Part shown: piece after piece, positions 42,888 through 51,279 of the stretch
Layout of the letters: each line of letters starts with the position of its first letter
How positions within the stretch are numbered: the stretch's first letter is position 1
NCBI GenBank assembly: GCA_002494625.1
Contig: DACH01000015.1
Span: 1-62,622, forward strand
DNA from: Archaeoglobus sp. UBA234
GTDB taxonomy: Archaea; Halobacteriota; Archaeoglobi; Archaeoglobales; Archaeoglobaceae
DNA: 62,622 bases
Direction: 5' to 3'
Notes under the pieces: generated by a model
The model's database searches: none
The model's input: only the letters and a program-made list of their open reading frames with translations
Told to the model about the DNA's origin: nothing
Made by a program: the position numbers and the translations under genes

Positions 42888-44234
42888 ATGCTTGCGAAAC
42901 TTGAGTATGATAAGGGAACGATCATAGTCAAGGGTGATGTTCACATACCATTCGGAGTATATGACGACAGATCAAAATGCTACCGGGTGTTTGCTTACAG
43001 GTACAGAGACATCATAAATTACCTGAACCTTTCAGGAATAGAATACCAGGATGAAGTTCTATCTCCGATCCCCGTTCCCTTTTTTGATGCAGAAATTGAG
43101 CTGAGGGACTACCAGGAAGAGGCTGTTCAAAGCTGGATGGTTGACAGAAGAGGGGTGATAGTTCTCCCAACGGGAGCGGGAAAGACATATGTTGCCTTGG
43201 AGATTATAAGACAGCTCAATGTTCCATCGCTAATTGTTGTTCCGACTCTCGACCTGCTCGATCAGTGGATGGAGAAGCTCTCCATTTTTGGAGATGTCGG
43301 AGAATTCTCGGGAAGAAAAAAGGAGATGAGAGCAATAACTGTTTCAACATATGATTCAGCTTATATAAATGCAGAGAGGCTCGGGAACAAATTTATGCTC
43401 CTGGTTTTTGATGAGGTCCATCACCTCCCTTCAGAGAGCTTCAGAATGATTGCGGAGATGAGTGCTGCCCCTTACAGACTGGGTCTGACAGCCACAATGG
43501 AGAGAGACGATAACCTTCACAGCTTGCTTCCAGAGCTCGTCGGTGGGAAGGTGTACGAGCTGAAACCCGAGGACATTGCCGGAAAGTATCTTGCTCCCTA
43601 CACAATCAGAAGGATCGTTGTACCGCTAAATGAGGACGAGAAAAGAGAGTACGAGACCAAATCCACGAAATTCAGGGAATACTTAAGAAAGAAGGGTATA
43701 AGGCTGACAAGCCCCGATGATTTCAGAAAAGTTGTGATGAGAACGGGATTCGACAGAGAGGCTTATGAGGCTCTGAAGTCTTGGGAGGAGGCAAGAAAAA
43801 TTGCCTACAACTCAAAGAATAAACTAAAAGCCCTCAAAAAAATCCTCGAGAAGCATAGAAAAGATAAAATCATTGTTTTCACACGATATAATGACCTCGT
43901 GTATCTGATTTCCAGAGCCTTTTTAATTCCACCCATAACATACAAAACAGATCAGAGTGAAAGGAAGGAAATTTTCAGAAACTTCAAAAAGGGTATTTAC
44001 AGGGCGATAGTGAGCAGTCAGGTTCTTGACGAGGGAGTTGATGTTCCCGATGCAAATGTTGGAGTGATAATGAGTGGCACCGGGAGTTCGAGGGAGTATA
44101 TCCAGAGACTCGGAAGAATTCTTCGCCCATCAGGTAAAAAAGCCATTCTTTATGAGCTGATTTCAGCTGAAACATCTGAAGCATCGGTTTCTAGAAGAAG
44201 GAGAAAGGGTTTGAGTAACAGTTCTGTCAGGTAA
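42888..44234 (+). CDS. xpb: XPB-type DNA helicase
   Basis: 448-residue superfamily 2 helicase of the archaeal XPB/ERCC3 group. An N-terminal damage-recognition-like domain (1-80) precedes Walker A VLPTGAGKTYVALE, the DEVH box LVFDEVHHLPS and motif III GLTATMERDD, which contains the acidic loop that in Archaeoglobus XPB gives the RED motif. The second RecA domain has IVFTRYNDLVYLISRAF, SSQVLDEGVDVPDANVGV and the arginine-finger motif VI QRLGRILRPSGK. The start is 9 nt after the previous stop. The next gene is its nuclease partner Bax1, the standard archaeal pairing. Confidence 0.93.
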   Translation: MLAKLEYDKGTIIVKGDVHIPFGVYDDRSKCYRVFAYRYRDIINYLNLSGIEYQDEVLSPIPVPFFDAEIELRDYQEEAVQSWMVDRRGVIVLPTGAGKTYVALEIIRQLNVPSLIVVPTLDLLDQWMEKLSIFGDVGEFSGRKKEMRAITVSTYDSAYINAERLGNKFMLLVFDEVHHLPSESFRMIAEMSAAPYRLGLTATMERDDNLHSLLPELVGGKVYELKPEDIAGKYLAPYTIRRIVVPLNEDEKREYETKSTKFREYLRKKGIRLTSPDDFRKVVMRTGFDREAYEALKSWEEARKIAYNSKNKLKALKKILEKHRKDKIIVFTRYNDLVYLISRAFLIPPITYKTDQSERKEIFRNFKKGIYRAIVSSQVLDEGVDVPDANVGVIMSGTGSSREYIQRLGRILRPSGKKAILYELISAETSEASVSRRRRKGLSNSSVR

Positions 44235-44338
44235 AGCCCAAAAGTCTTTCCCATTTTGTAGAGAATAGTAAAAATATTTTTCATTATATAAGACTACTAA
44301 AAATGACAAACCATCACATTAATATTTGTTGGAAATCA

Positions 44339-45799
44339 ATGTTTATAGTGTTACCGAAAGAGTTTCTTGATGTTAGAAAGGTTAAAGGAAAATTTTATCC
44401 CAAATTTGCCGGTGAGGAATGGCTGCCCCATGCAGAGAAAATAATCAAAATATACAGGAGATCCAAGGGTAAAAAGCTGAAAATAGCCAAGACGGAGATA
44501 AAACAGATTGAAAATGCAGATAACTACAGAAAGATCAGAGCCTTCTCAAGAATAGTTGAGAGAACGATTACTTTCAAAAAATCAACATCTCTGAATCCAT
44601 ATGAAGTAAGAAAGTTTCTTTTCTCGAGGGGTTTTGTAACATCAGCAGAAGAGAGAAGCAGAATAATCCAGGAAGCCTGTGAACAGTTCGGAGTTTTAGA
44701 GAGCGAGATTGAAAGGGCGATTTTTGCTGACATGGATGATGAGTCGATGATAGCCGAAATAAAAATAGAAAGTCCTGATGAGCTTATCCGCCAGTACAAT
44801 CTATCCCTGCTACAAACATCCCTCTTCAGCTCTCTCTCACTTTCTTTCAGCACAGACGGGAACTACCAAAAAATATTCAGGAAAATCAAGCTACTCGGAC
44901 TTATGTATGAGATAAAAGATGATGTGATTCAGCTGACAGGTCCAGCCTCCGTTCTTAAAAACACAAGAAAATATGGCATATCTTTTGCAGAGATTATACC
45001 ACTGATCGTATCAGCTAAAAGGTGGAAAATCACGGCTGAAATACTTGATGATTTCTCCAGCAAAATTTATAGACTCAATCTCTCAAGTGAAGATGGAATT
45101 TTACTACCCAAAAAAGAACCTGTAGTTGACTTTGATTCAGAGCTTGAAATCGAGCTCTATCAAAGGCTGAAGGCATCCAAACCGGAACTCACAATAGAGA
45201 GAGAACCGAAGGTTGTTTCGTGCAATGGATTCGCATTTATTCCTGATTTCAGACTTAAGAAAGGAGATAAAGAGGTTTATATAGAGATTGCTGGTTTTTG
45301 GACACCCGAATACCTGAGGAGGAAGGTTGAAAAGATAGAAAGAGCAAAAATCCCACTGATAGTTATTGCAACTGAGGAACTTGGGAGGATTACTGACTTT
45401 CCTTTCACGATTACCTACTCCAAAAAGTTACCTTATATCAAGCTTCTCAGGTTGATAAACGATTTCTTCAAAGATGAGAAGAGAGATCTATCCATTGAAC
45501 ACGATCAGGCAGTTAACCTTTCAGAAGTGGCGGAGAGATACGGGCTTAAAAATGAGGAAATCAAGTCCATTGTGGAGAGGTTTTCAGACACTCATGTTTA
45601 CCATAAAGGCTGGTTGATCCCAAAAGAGCTTCTGAATAAAGTCAAAGCATGCATAAAGAGTCTTTCACCTCCTGAGATTACAGAAATACTGGGCATGAAG
45701 GGTGCAAACGCTGCCGTGGACTTCTTAGGTTACCGGGTCATATGGGATGGCTTGTCTCCTGAGAATGCTAAGATAGTCAGGAAAGATGGTATTCAGTAG
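44339..45799 (+). CDS. bax1: Bax1 nuclease, XPB partner (DUF790)
   Basis: 486-residue Bax1 (binds archaeal XPB). The C-terminal half contains a PD-(D/E)XK-like nuclease site, FIPDFRLKKGDKEVYIEIAGFW, with Asp, Glu and Lys-equivalent residues; the N-terminal half is the DUF790 fold. The XPB-Bax1 complex unwinds and incises bubble DNA and is thought to act in nucleotide excision repair. The start is uncertain: a TATA box (attatataa, 44283-44291) puts the expected transcription start at about 44312, so I use ATG at 44339; ATG at 44303 would lie upstream of it and GTG at 44348 is another option. Confidence 0.9.
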   Translation: MFIVLPKEFLDVRKVKGKFYPKFAGEEWLPHAEKIIKIYRRSKGKKLKIAKTEIKQIENADNYRKIRAFSRIVERTITFKKSTSLNPYEVRKFLFSRGFVTSAEERSRIIQEACEQFGVLESEIERAIFADMDDESMIAEIKIESPDELIRQYNLSLLQTSLFSSLSLSFSTDGNYQKIFRKIKLLGLMYEIKDDVIQLTGPASVLKNTRKYGISFAEIIPLIVSAKRWKITAEILDDFSSKIYRLNLSSEDGILLPKKEPVVDFDSELEIELYQRLKASKPELTIEREPKVVSCNGFAFIPDFRLKKGDKEVYIEIAGFWTPEYLRRKVEKIERAKIPLIVIATEELGRITDFPFTITYSKKLPYIKLLRLINDFFKDEKRDLSIEHDQAVNLSEVAERYGLKNEEIKSIVERFSDTHVYHKGWLIPKELLNKVKACIKSLSPPEITEILGMKGANAAVDFLGYRVIWDGLSPENAKIVRKDGIQ

Positions 45800-45829
45800 T
45801 TTCAAAGGACATAAAAAATTAAAAAGGAT

Positions 45830-46324
45830 ATGGTTTTTTCTTCAAACATGCAGGATGATTTGAATAAACGAGATGAGAAAGACTCTGTCTGGCTTGAGGA
45901 ATACATAAAAAAGAGGGGAATTTCTGGGAGAATAATATATACTCCTGATGTTCCAACTGTTGAGAAAGCTTCAGAAAGAGTAGGATGCTCAAAGAAGCAG
46001 ATTTTTAAGTCCATTGTTTTTGTCTCCGAGAGCGGAAGGGGAGTAATTGGTGTTGTTGATGGAGAATCAAGGGTTGATAGGGAAAAACTTGAGAGAATAT
46101 GTGGAGAGAAGCTGAGATTTTCAACAAAGGAGGAAGTAAAGTCGCTCACAGGGTATTCTGCAGGTGGAGTTTCACCCTTCGGAAGTGGTTGTGAGGTTTT
46201 TATTGATGAGAAGCTGATGGATAACGATGTTGTCTATGGTGGTGGCGGGGATGAAAGCCACCTGATTGAAATACCACCTGAAGAGCTTTTGAAGGAAGGA
46301 AAACTTTCCAGAATCAGCAGATGA
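45830..46324 (+). CDS. YbaK/EbsC-family aminoacyl-tRNA deacylase
   Basis: 164-residue protein of the YbaK/INS superfamily, trans-acting domains that hydrolyse mischarged tRNAs such as Cys-tRNA(Pro) or Ala-tRNA(Pro). Family features: TVEKASERVGCSKKQIFKSIVF with the conserved Lys, VVDGESRVDREKLER, TGYSAGGVSPFG and the final GGGGDESHLIEIPPEEL. The N-terminal 30 residues are extra and charged. An ATG six codons downstream could be the start. The gene converges on the minus-strand glycosidase-like gene, with a structured RNA candidate between them. Confidence 0.9.
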   Translation: MVFSSNMQDDLNKRDEKDSVWLEEYIKKRGISGRIIYTPDVPTVEKASERVGCSKKQIFKSIVFVSESGRGVIGVVDGESRVDREKLERICGEKLRFSTKEEVKSLTGYSAGGVSPFGSGCEVFIDEKLMDNDVVYGGGGDESHLIEIPPEELLKEGKLSRISR

Positions 46325-46400
46325 ACCGGTATTTTCGGAAAAGACCTCATCATCATTAATTTCACAAACTATTTTAATTATATATTGGGATTAAAACTCT

Positions 46401-46497
46401 GAGCCGGCGGAAAATGCTGGGTTTGATGGCAGACGATCATCCCATACCTCTGCCTCTCCTCTTGTCCAGTCCATCCGACTCCGGCTACCATTTTTTT
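46401..46497 (+). ncRNA. Candidate structured non-coding RNA
   Basis: A GC-rich island of about 97 nt between two convergent genes. TATA-like sequence ttaattatatatt (46375-46387) ends about 14-26 nt before it, and a run of seven T at 46491-46497 could end the transcript. It folds as one long arm: AGCCGG (402-407) with CCGGCT (481-486), CGGA (408-411) with TCCG (474-477), CTGG (417-420) with CCAG (466-469), and GGCAGA (428-433) with TCTGCC (449-454) closing a 15-nt loop (last three digits of 46 kb coordinates). The internal loop could be a guide pocket, but no H or ACA box is evident on this strand; the opposite strand has a possible AGA box. No open reading frame fits. Confidence 0.5.
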
Positions 46498-46507
46498 GAT
46501 GGATTCA

Positions 46508-47548
46508 TTAGTCCTTATTAAACCATCTTCTGATTACTTCCTCAGCAGGTTTGTTTCTGTATTCCCAGCCTTTATACACTGGAAGGAAATATCCATCTAC
46601 TTCATCCCATGTTTTGTTGAAAAACATGTCATAAAAATCAGCCTGTGATTCAAAAGAGACAGTAAAAAAGTCTTCTGGCCATCCTTGTGGATTATCTTTC
46701 ATGTTTTCAGGGGCTATTGGTTCCCACCAGTAATAATCGGGTCCTGTAAAAGCACCTGCACCAAAGAACAGATATTTATGGGTTGGATATGCTGCTTTCA
46801 ATGCTGATAGTTCCTCATCAATTAAATGCCCTATCCATTCAGGGTTATCAACAATATCCTTTGTACAGGTCAGTCCTCCATCTGCAACATAATCATAGCC
46901 AGCTAAATTATACACATTTTCCTTAGCACCCTGAATTTGAAAAACGATCTTGCCACTATACCTTCTTCTAATTTCAGGCAATATCTCCTGTGCCCACTCA
47001 GAAATATCTTTTTTATTTTTATAAGACAGTAATTGTGGTTCGTTCACAGGACAGAATATCTCAACTCCGTACTCCTCGGATATATCTGCCCACTTCAATA
47101 CGAGTGGTGTAAGTTTATCCAGAAGGGGCTTTCCACTAGCTTCAGAGGAATACGGGTTTATGCCACTATCCGGATGAGCAGTATTCAGAATCAGAAATGT
47201 TTTGATTCCATTTTTGTGAAACTCACTTATTGAATTTTTTATTTCATTCTCATCTTCACAAACATAGAACTCCTCATTTTTACATACTTTAATCCCAATT
47301 GCAACTATGTTGATACCATCTAATTTAAGGTTATCAATATCACTCAAGGCGATTTTGGTTTCCCTTAAGAAGGGCATCCATATTCCTTTGTATTTTGTTA
47401 TCTTTATATCAGGGGGCCTAATTATGATAGAATTTTCTGTCACCTCTCTTGGTTGGTTGGTCGGAAATATTTGCTTTAAAAAATGGAAACCGAGAGTTGC
47501 TGTAACTACAACAAAGATCAATAAAATTACCAGTCTATTTTTAAACAT
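46508..47548 (-). CDS. Membrane-anchored TIM-barrel glycosidase-like protein
   Basis: 346-residue protein with an N-terminal transmembrane anchor (LVILLIFVVVTATLGFHFL) and a large extracellular domain. The pattern GIWMPFLRETKIALSDIDNLKLDG, NGIKTFLILNT, VEIFCPVNEPQLLSY and YLFFGAGAFTGPDYYWWEPI resembles clan GH-A glycoside hydrolases (GH113-like), where the Glu of NEP is the acid/base. The second catalytic glutamate cannot be placed with confidence, so activity is uncertain. I use ATG at 47548: a TATA-like ttattaaataaaat lies about 25 nt upstream; the longer frame would begin with TTG. Base composition is more AT-rich than the flanking core genes, hinting at acquisition. Confidence 0.65.
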   Translation of the reverse strand: MFKNRLVILLIFVVVTATLGFHFLKQIFPTNQPREVTENSIIIRPPDIKITKYKGIWMPFLRETKIALSDIDNLKLDGINIVAIGIKVCKNEEFYVCEDENEIKNSISEFHKNGIKTFLILNTAHPDSGINPYSSEASGKPLLDKLTPLVLKWADISEEYGVEIFCPVNEPQLLSYKNKKDISEWAQEILPEIRRRYSGKIVFQIQGAKENVYNLAGYDYVADGGLTCTKDIVDNPEWIGHLIDEELSALKAAYPTHKYLFFGAGAFTGPDYYWWEPIAPENMKDNPQGWPEDFFTVSFESQADFYDMFFNKTWDEVDGYFLPVYKGWEYRNKPAEEVIRRWFNKD

Positions 47549-47746
47549 AAACAAATCAGCCAAATTTTATTTAATAAAGTTTATCTCAGGTTCAGGTTTC
47601 AGGTAGAGATATAGTCGGGTGGAAATATAAACCAATGACTTTCATTTTTCATCTCGCCAACAATATATCTACAGAACCCAGAGAAATGATGATAAAAACC
47701 CTGAGAACCGTTAAGTATTAAATCCACAACCCCCTCAACCTCAGAC

Positions 47747-48265
47747 ATGGACCTCATCATAAGAGAACCAGTTCTAAGCGATGTGGAGAAGATGCTCAAC
47801 TACATTAACGAACTCATCACAGAAAGAACCTACATCCTACTCGACAAGATTCAGGACATCGATAGCGAAAGGGAATGGGTCAGAAGAAGAGTTGAGGATA
47901 TCGAAAATAAGAAAGTGGTTCACTTCGTTGCTGAAGATAAAAAATCCGGAAAAATCGTTGGCGGTTGCGATTTTTTAAGAAAAGAATTCAGAGAAAGTCA
48001 TATTGTTGAGATGGGTATCAGCGTTCTGAAGGATTACAGGGGTAAAGGCATTGGAAAGAGATTATTCAACAGATGCTATTCTGCATCAAAGGAACTGTGG
48101 GGGGATGATGTGAAATTCATAAGGCTTAAAGTTTTTGAAAACAACCAGATAGCAATAAACTTCTACAGAAAACTGGGTTTTGAGGTTGTTGCAAAACTTC
48201 CCAACGCCATAAAATGGAACGATGGAAAGTTAATTGGCTGTTATGTCATGATGAGGGAATTTTAG
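47747..48265 (+). CDS. GNAT-family N-acetyltransferase
   Basis: 172-residue acetyltransferase. The acetyl-CoA-binding motif is in VEMGISVLKDYRGKGIGKRLFNRCY, and the family's C-terminal strand-helix is VFENNQIAINFYRKLGFEVV, as in RimI/RimJ-like and other GNAT proteins. The N-terminal IIREPVLSDVEKMLNYINEL is typical. The substrate (protein N-terminus, amine or antibiotic) is not predictable. A TATA-like gtattaaat about 30 nt upstream indicates a leaderless or short-leader transcript. It is divergent from the glycosidase-like gene. Confidence 0.88.
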   Translation: MDLIIREPVLSDVEKMLNYINELITERTYILLDKIQDIDSEREWVRRRVEDIENKKVVHFVAEDKKSGKIVGGCDFLRKEFRESHIVEMGISVLKDYRGKGIGKRLFNRCYSASKELWGDDVKFIRLKVFENNQIAINFYRKLGFEVVAKLPNAIKWNDGKLIGCYVMMREF

Positions 48266-48302
48266 GAGTTTTACAGCGTTAAGGGGGAAATGACAGCAGA
48301 TC

Positions 48303-48354
48303 TTAACAGTATCTGATTATTATCATTAACAGTTTCAAAACTTTTAACTGTATC
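48303..48354. promoter_or_regulatory. Three repeats upstream of the small RHH-like gene
   Basis: TTAACAGTATC (48303-48313), TTAACAGTTTC (48326-48336) and TTAACTGTATC (48344-48354) form a triple near-repeat ending 18 nt before the ATG at 48372. The second and third also pair as an inverted repeat (ACAGTT/AACTGT). Repeats of this size upstream of a ribbon-helix-helix gene suggest autoregulation. Confidence 0.45.
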
Positions 48355-48371
48355 TTCAATGAAATCTGTGT

Positions 48372-48584
48372 ATGAAATTCGTTTACGCTCAAACAGTTAT
48401 TGAAGAAGAGAAATTGAGAGAACTAAAAAGAAAAACAGGAATGAATACGAGAGATTCTCTTATGGAAGCAATCAATCATTATCTGTCCTGTCACCTTCAC
48501 GATTTTAATTCACTTGCCATTGAGAAAGTTGATTACAACCTGGATATAATAAGATCGATCAAAAAAAATCTTGAGAATCTATAG
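48372..48584 (+). CDS. Small ribbon-helix-helix-like protein (DUF5371-like)
   Basis: 70-residue protein. Residues 7-40 (QTVIEEEKLRELKRKTG, then SLMEAINHYLSC) follow the strand-helix-helix spacing of ribbon-helix-helix DNA-binding proteins and match the small archaeal DUF5371 group as I recall it. The C-terminal 25 residues (LAIEKVDYNLDIIRSIKKNL) form a charged helix. A shorter paralogue lies at 51280-51426. Three repeats in front of the gene may be its own operator. No partner gene follows on this strand. Confidence 0.7.
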   Translation: MKFVYAQTVIEEEKLRELKRKTGMNTRDSLMEAINHYLSCHLHDFNSLAIEKVDYNLDIIRSIKKNLENL

Positions 48585-48625
48585 GGTATGCTACTGAATA
48601 TTTTTACCGAATATTTTTAGCTGTT

Positions 48626-49486
48626 TTAAGCTCTGTAAAGTTTTTTGAAGTTTTTATAACATATGATCTCTTTTACTTTTTTATTCAATGGCAAACCGAG
48701 AAAAATCTCAAGGTTCTCCCTAATCCCTTTCACACCGGGACTGGGGAAGTCACTTCCATAAAGACACCTCTCTGATATAAGATCAAAGCGCGGGAAGTAC
48801 TCACTCAGGAGCTTTTGCGGTGGGATTCCACTTATATCAAGCCAGACATTTCTGAACCTTCTTAAAATGAAGAAAGCCTCCCTCATCCAGAAGGGTCTTC
48901 CCCCATGAGCGAGGATTATGTTCAACCGTGGAAAGTCTATTGCAACATCCTCTATGAATAGCGGGTTTCCAAACCTGTTTCTTGCATTGAGCAGCATACT
49001 TGTTCCTGTATGGATGAGAACTGAGAGGTTGTGATCAGAAGCAAACTCATAGACCACCTCGAGAGACTTCATGTTCCTCTCATCTTCTCTGTAATCACAG
49101 GGTCTGAAGTACTGATGGACGGGGTGCAGTTTTATCCCGGCTATACCCTTTTCATACTGGGTTTCCAGACTTCTCAAAACTTCATCAGCAGACATCAAAA
49201 CCGGGTGAACACTACCAAAGGGGTAGAGTCTGTCTCTGAACTCGGAGCAGTACCTCAGAGTTGAATCAATAGCTTCCATCCCAATCCCGTGTGTTTCAGG
49301 AGAAGGATAGTTCATGATTCCTATGGCTTCTATTTCACAGCTGTCAAGGTAGTTGATGAGTTCTGAAGGAGATTCAGAGAATTTTCTGAGCGTATCCAGA
49401 TAGGGAATCATGCTCACAAAGTTTTCCCGTATTTTCCCCGCCACATCAGCAGGTGTAATGTGAGTGTGGCAATCTGTGAATTTCAT
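48626..49486 (-). CDS. Amidohydrolase-2 family metal-dependent hydrolase
   Basis: 286-residue TIM-barrel amidohydrolase. Metal-binding features are DCHTHI at the start, the KLHPVHQYF strand, VLIHTG, ILAHGG and the final Asp in CLYGSDFPSPG. This matches the amidohydrolase-2 (COG2159) group that includes decarboxylases and lactonases; the archaeal members are uncharacterised, so the substrate is open. The length is normal. It is likely monocistronic; the upstream PAS sensor gene stops 41 nt before its start on the same strand, so read-through is possible. Confidence 0.86.
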   Translation of the reverse strand: MKFTDCHTHITPADVAGKIRENFVSMIPYLDTLRKFSESPSELINYLDSCEIEAIGIMNYPSPETHGIGMEAIDSTLRYCSEFRDRLYPFGSVHPVLMSADEVLRSLETQYEKGIAGIKLHPVHQYFRPCDYREDERNMKSLEVVYEFASDHNLSVLIHTGTSMLLNARNRFGNPLFIEDVAIDFPRLNIILAHGGRPFWMREAFFILRRFRNVWLDISGIPPQKLLSEYFPRFDLISERCLYGSDFPSPGVKGIRENLEIFLGLPLNKKVKEIICYKNFKKLYRA

Positions 49487-49526
49487 GCATGTGAGGTTTC
49501 GAAAATTTTTATTTATAACTTTTTAT

Positions 49527-50981
49527 CTACCAGTCTGCATCTGAGTGTCTGTGTCTATCAAGAAATTTCCTGATATCTTCTGATTCCAGCCATCCTCTGT
49601 CCAGTCTTTCTATAACAAACTGAATTTTTTTCACCTCTCCAAGAAGTATTTCTGATATGTCTCCTCTATCTCCAAGTTCCAGTTCTGTAATACCCGAGAT
49701 GACTGAAATCGGATTTCTTATAGCATCAACCAGAATCGCAAACAATTCTATATTCTTCTCAATCTGTTTGTAAGCAATCTTCTTCTGCCTTTCAAGCTCT
49801 ATTGCCTCGATTGCAAATGCCAGGTCACAGAACATTGTTTGGAGGCTTTCCTGCTCTTGATGTGAGATTATCCTGGAAGAATGAATCACTCCTGCCCCTA
49901 TAATCTCTTTTTTGAACTTCATCGGGAAGATGTAGCACTTCTCTTCACTCTGAATATAAGGGCAATCTTCCACTCCACCAAGAATTTCACCTTTTTCAAA
50001 AACCATCCTCACACACTCAAAATCCCTTTTAATGCAGGTCGGTACTTCATGAGATTTACCTGCCTCCATGAAGTCAGAGTTTTTCCTTAGTGCTATCCAG
50101 ACCCTGTAACCTTGGAGTTTTGCAAGCTCATCACATGCTTTTTTCAGAAGAAGAAATTTATCTCGTTCGTGAATTATAAGTTGATTTATTTTTATGATTG
50201 CCCTAAGGAGCCTATTCAGCTGTACAATTTCGGTTCTGTTCGTTGCTATAATCAGACAAGCTTTTTTCCCACCAACCCTGAAAGGTATGTATGTGTTTAT
50301 GTAGATTCTGTCATCCACAGTGTCCTCAAAGATCTGTAGTTCCTCCTCCTCTATAACTTTCTCAAGAAAATCCTGTTTCATTCTGGCAATCTCTTCAGGA
50401 TAAACTTCGAATAGACTTTTATTTAAAGGTGAGAAACCAAGTGATTTGTTCATTGAGGGGTTTGAGTCCATGAATATACCTTTTTCATCAAGGATTGCGA
50501 CGAGAGATGTGGTGTACTCATAAATACTTCTGAACTTCTCTTCACTCTCTCTAAGCTCAATTTCAGTTTTTATTTTTTCTGTCTGGTCTATTCCAATAGA
50601 AAGTCCACCAACTACAGCCCCCTCTGTATTTTTAAGAGGTATGTTGAACCACTGGACAGTCAACACTCTTCCATCTTTGGTTAAATCCCTGTTCACATTC
50701 TCAAATGGCTTTCCTGAGACCATCATCTCCTTTATCTTAGTGTAAACTGTATCTCTGTCTTCTTCCGGGATCTGTAGTTCGAAGAGATTTTTGCCGATGA
50801 CTTCTTCGTTCCTCCATCCGAACAGTTTTTCTGACGATTCATTCCACAGAGTTATGGCAAAATTCCTGTCCCATCCAGTCACCGAGAAGGGTGCATTTTC
50901 AATCAGGAGTTCAAATACACTCAGAACTTCCTCGCAGTCTCCCTCCACCAGTCTTTTAACTTCTTTTTTGTTATGTGTCAT
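49527..50981 (-). CDS. PAS-PAS-GAF sensor with degenerate kinase-like tail
   Basis: 484-residue cytoplasmic sensor. PAS 1 (about 20-140) has GWDRNFAITLWNESSEKLFGW and ends with a PAC; PAS 2 (about 145-255) starts EKFRSIYEYTTSLVAILDE; a GAF-like domain (about 265-400) includes CEL-like cysteine positions in CDELAKLQGYRVW and CIKRDFECVRMVFEKG. The C-terminal 65 residues parallel the tail of the 26730 sensor: IRNPISVISG matches IRNPLAAILG and RGWLESEDIRKFL matches KGWLESETVRKFL, but the histidine position is Ala420. No HATPase domain follows. It cannot phosphorylate itself by the classical route. A 32-nt tandem duplication lies in its promoter. Confidence 0.86.
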   Translation of the reverse strand: MTHNKKEVKRLVEGDCEEVLSVFELLIENAPFSVTGWDRNFAITLWNESSEKLFGWRNEEVIGKNLFELQIPEEDRDTVYTKIKEMMVSGKPFENVNRDLTKDGRVLTVQWFNIPLKNTEGAVVGGLSIGIDQTEKIKTEIELRESEEKFRSIYEYTTSLVAILDEKGIFMDSNPSMNKSLGFSPLNKSLFEVYPEEIARMKQDFLEKVIEEEELQIFEDTVDDRIYINTYIPFRVGGKKACLIIATNRTEIVQLNRLLRAIIKINQLIIHERDKFLLLKKACDELAKLQGYRVWIALRKNSDFMEAGKSHEVPTCIKRDFECVRMVFEKGEILGGVEDCPYIQSEEKCYIFPMKFKKEIIGAGVIHSSRIISHQEQESLQTMFCDLAFAIEAIELERQKKIAYKQIEKNIELFAILVDAIRNPISVISGITELELGDRGDISEILLGEVKKIQFVIERLDRGWLESEDIRKFLDRHRHSDADW

Positions 50982-51032
50982 CTATTAAACCAACCTACTG
51001 TGATAAATTTATCTTTAATAATACTACTGCAC

Positions 51033-51096
51033 TTTATCATTTATAATTTGTATTCTAAGAATTCTTTATTATTTATAATTTGTGCTACGAGAATTG
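51033..51096. repeat. Tandem duplication of 32 nt
   Basis: Positions 51033-51064 and 51065-51096 are two adjacent 32-nt copies with about six differences, each containing TTTATAATTTGT and a GAATT near the end. They lie 50-115 nt upstream of the PAS-GAF sensor start and contain its likely TATA sequences, so the promoter may be duplicated. Confidence 0.65.
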
Positions 51097-51119
51097 AAGT
51101 TTGTGTTTATAACAAAAAA

Positions 51120-51266
51120 TCAGAAAAGATAGGAACCTTCAGACTTTGAGGTTTGCTTTGATATATGGAAACCACAAATGGGGCAACGGTATGTGCCAGT
51201 ATTAATATTCAGACCATAAGATCCCTCTTCAATTTTCATTTTGCAGTTCGGACAGGTTGTAATCAC
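51120..51266 (-). CDS. Small zinc-ribbon protein (48 residues)
   Basis: Below the usual size cut-off but well supported. GTG start at 51266 with GGAGGGG 8 nt upstream; the protein has two CxxC pairs, ITTCPNCKMKIEEGS and TYRCPICGFHIS, spaced as a rubredoxin-like zinc ribbon, and ends at TGA 51120. It begins 13 nt after the stop of another 48-residue gene and the two clearly form an operon. Possible roles are zinc-stabilised DNA, RNA or protein binding; the family is not recognised. Confidence 0.75.
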   Translation of the reverse strand: MITTCPNCKMKIEEGSYGLNINTGTYRCPICGFHISKQTSKSEGSYLF

Positions 51267-51279
51267 TTAAAACCCCTCC

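Noticed and set aside
47680..47725. C/D box-like AATGATGA...CCTGAG upstream of the GNAT gene
   Set aside because: Only one C and one D box, 8 nt apart, with no C'/D' pair or terminal stem; the sequence also overlaps the GNAT promoter.
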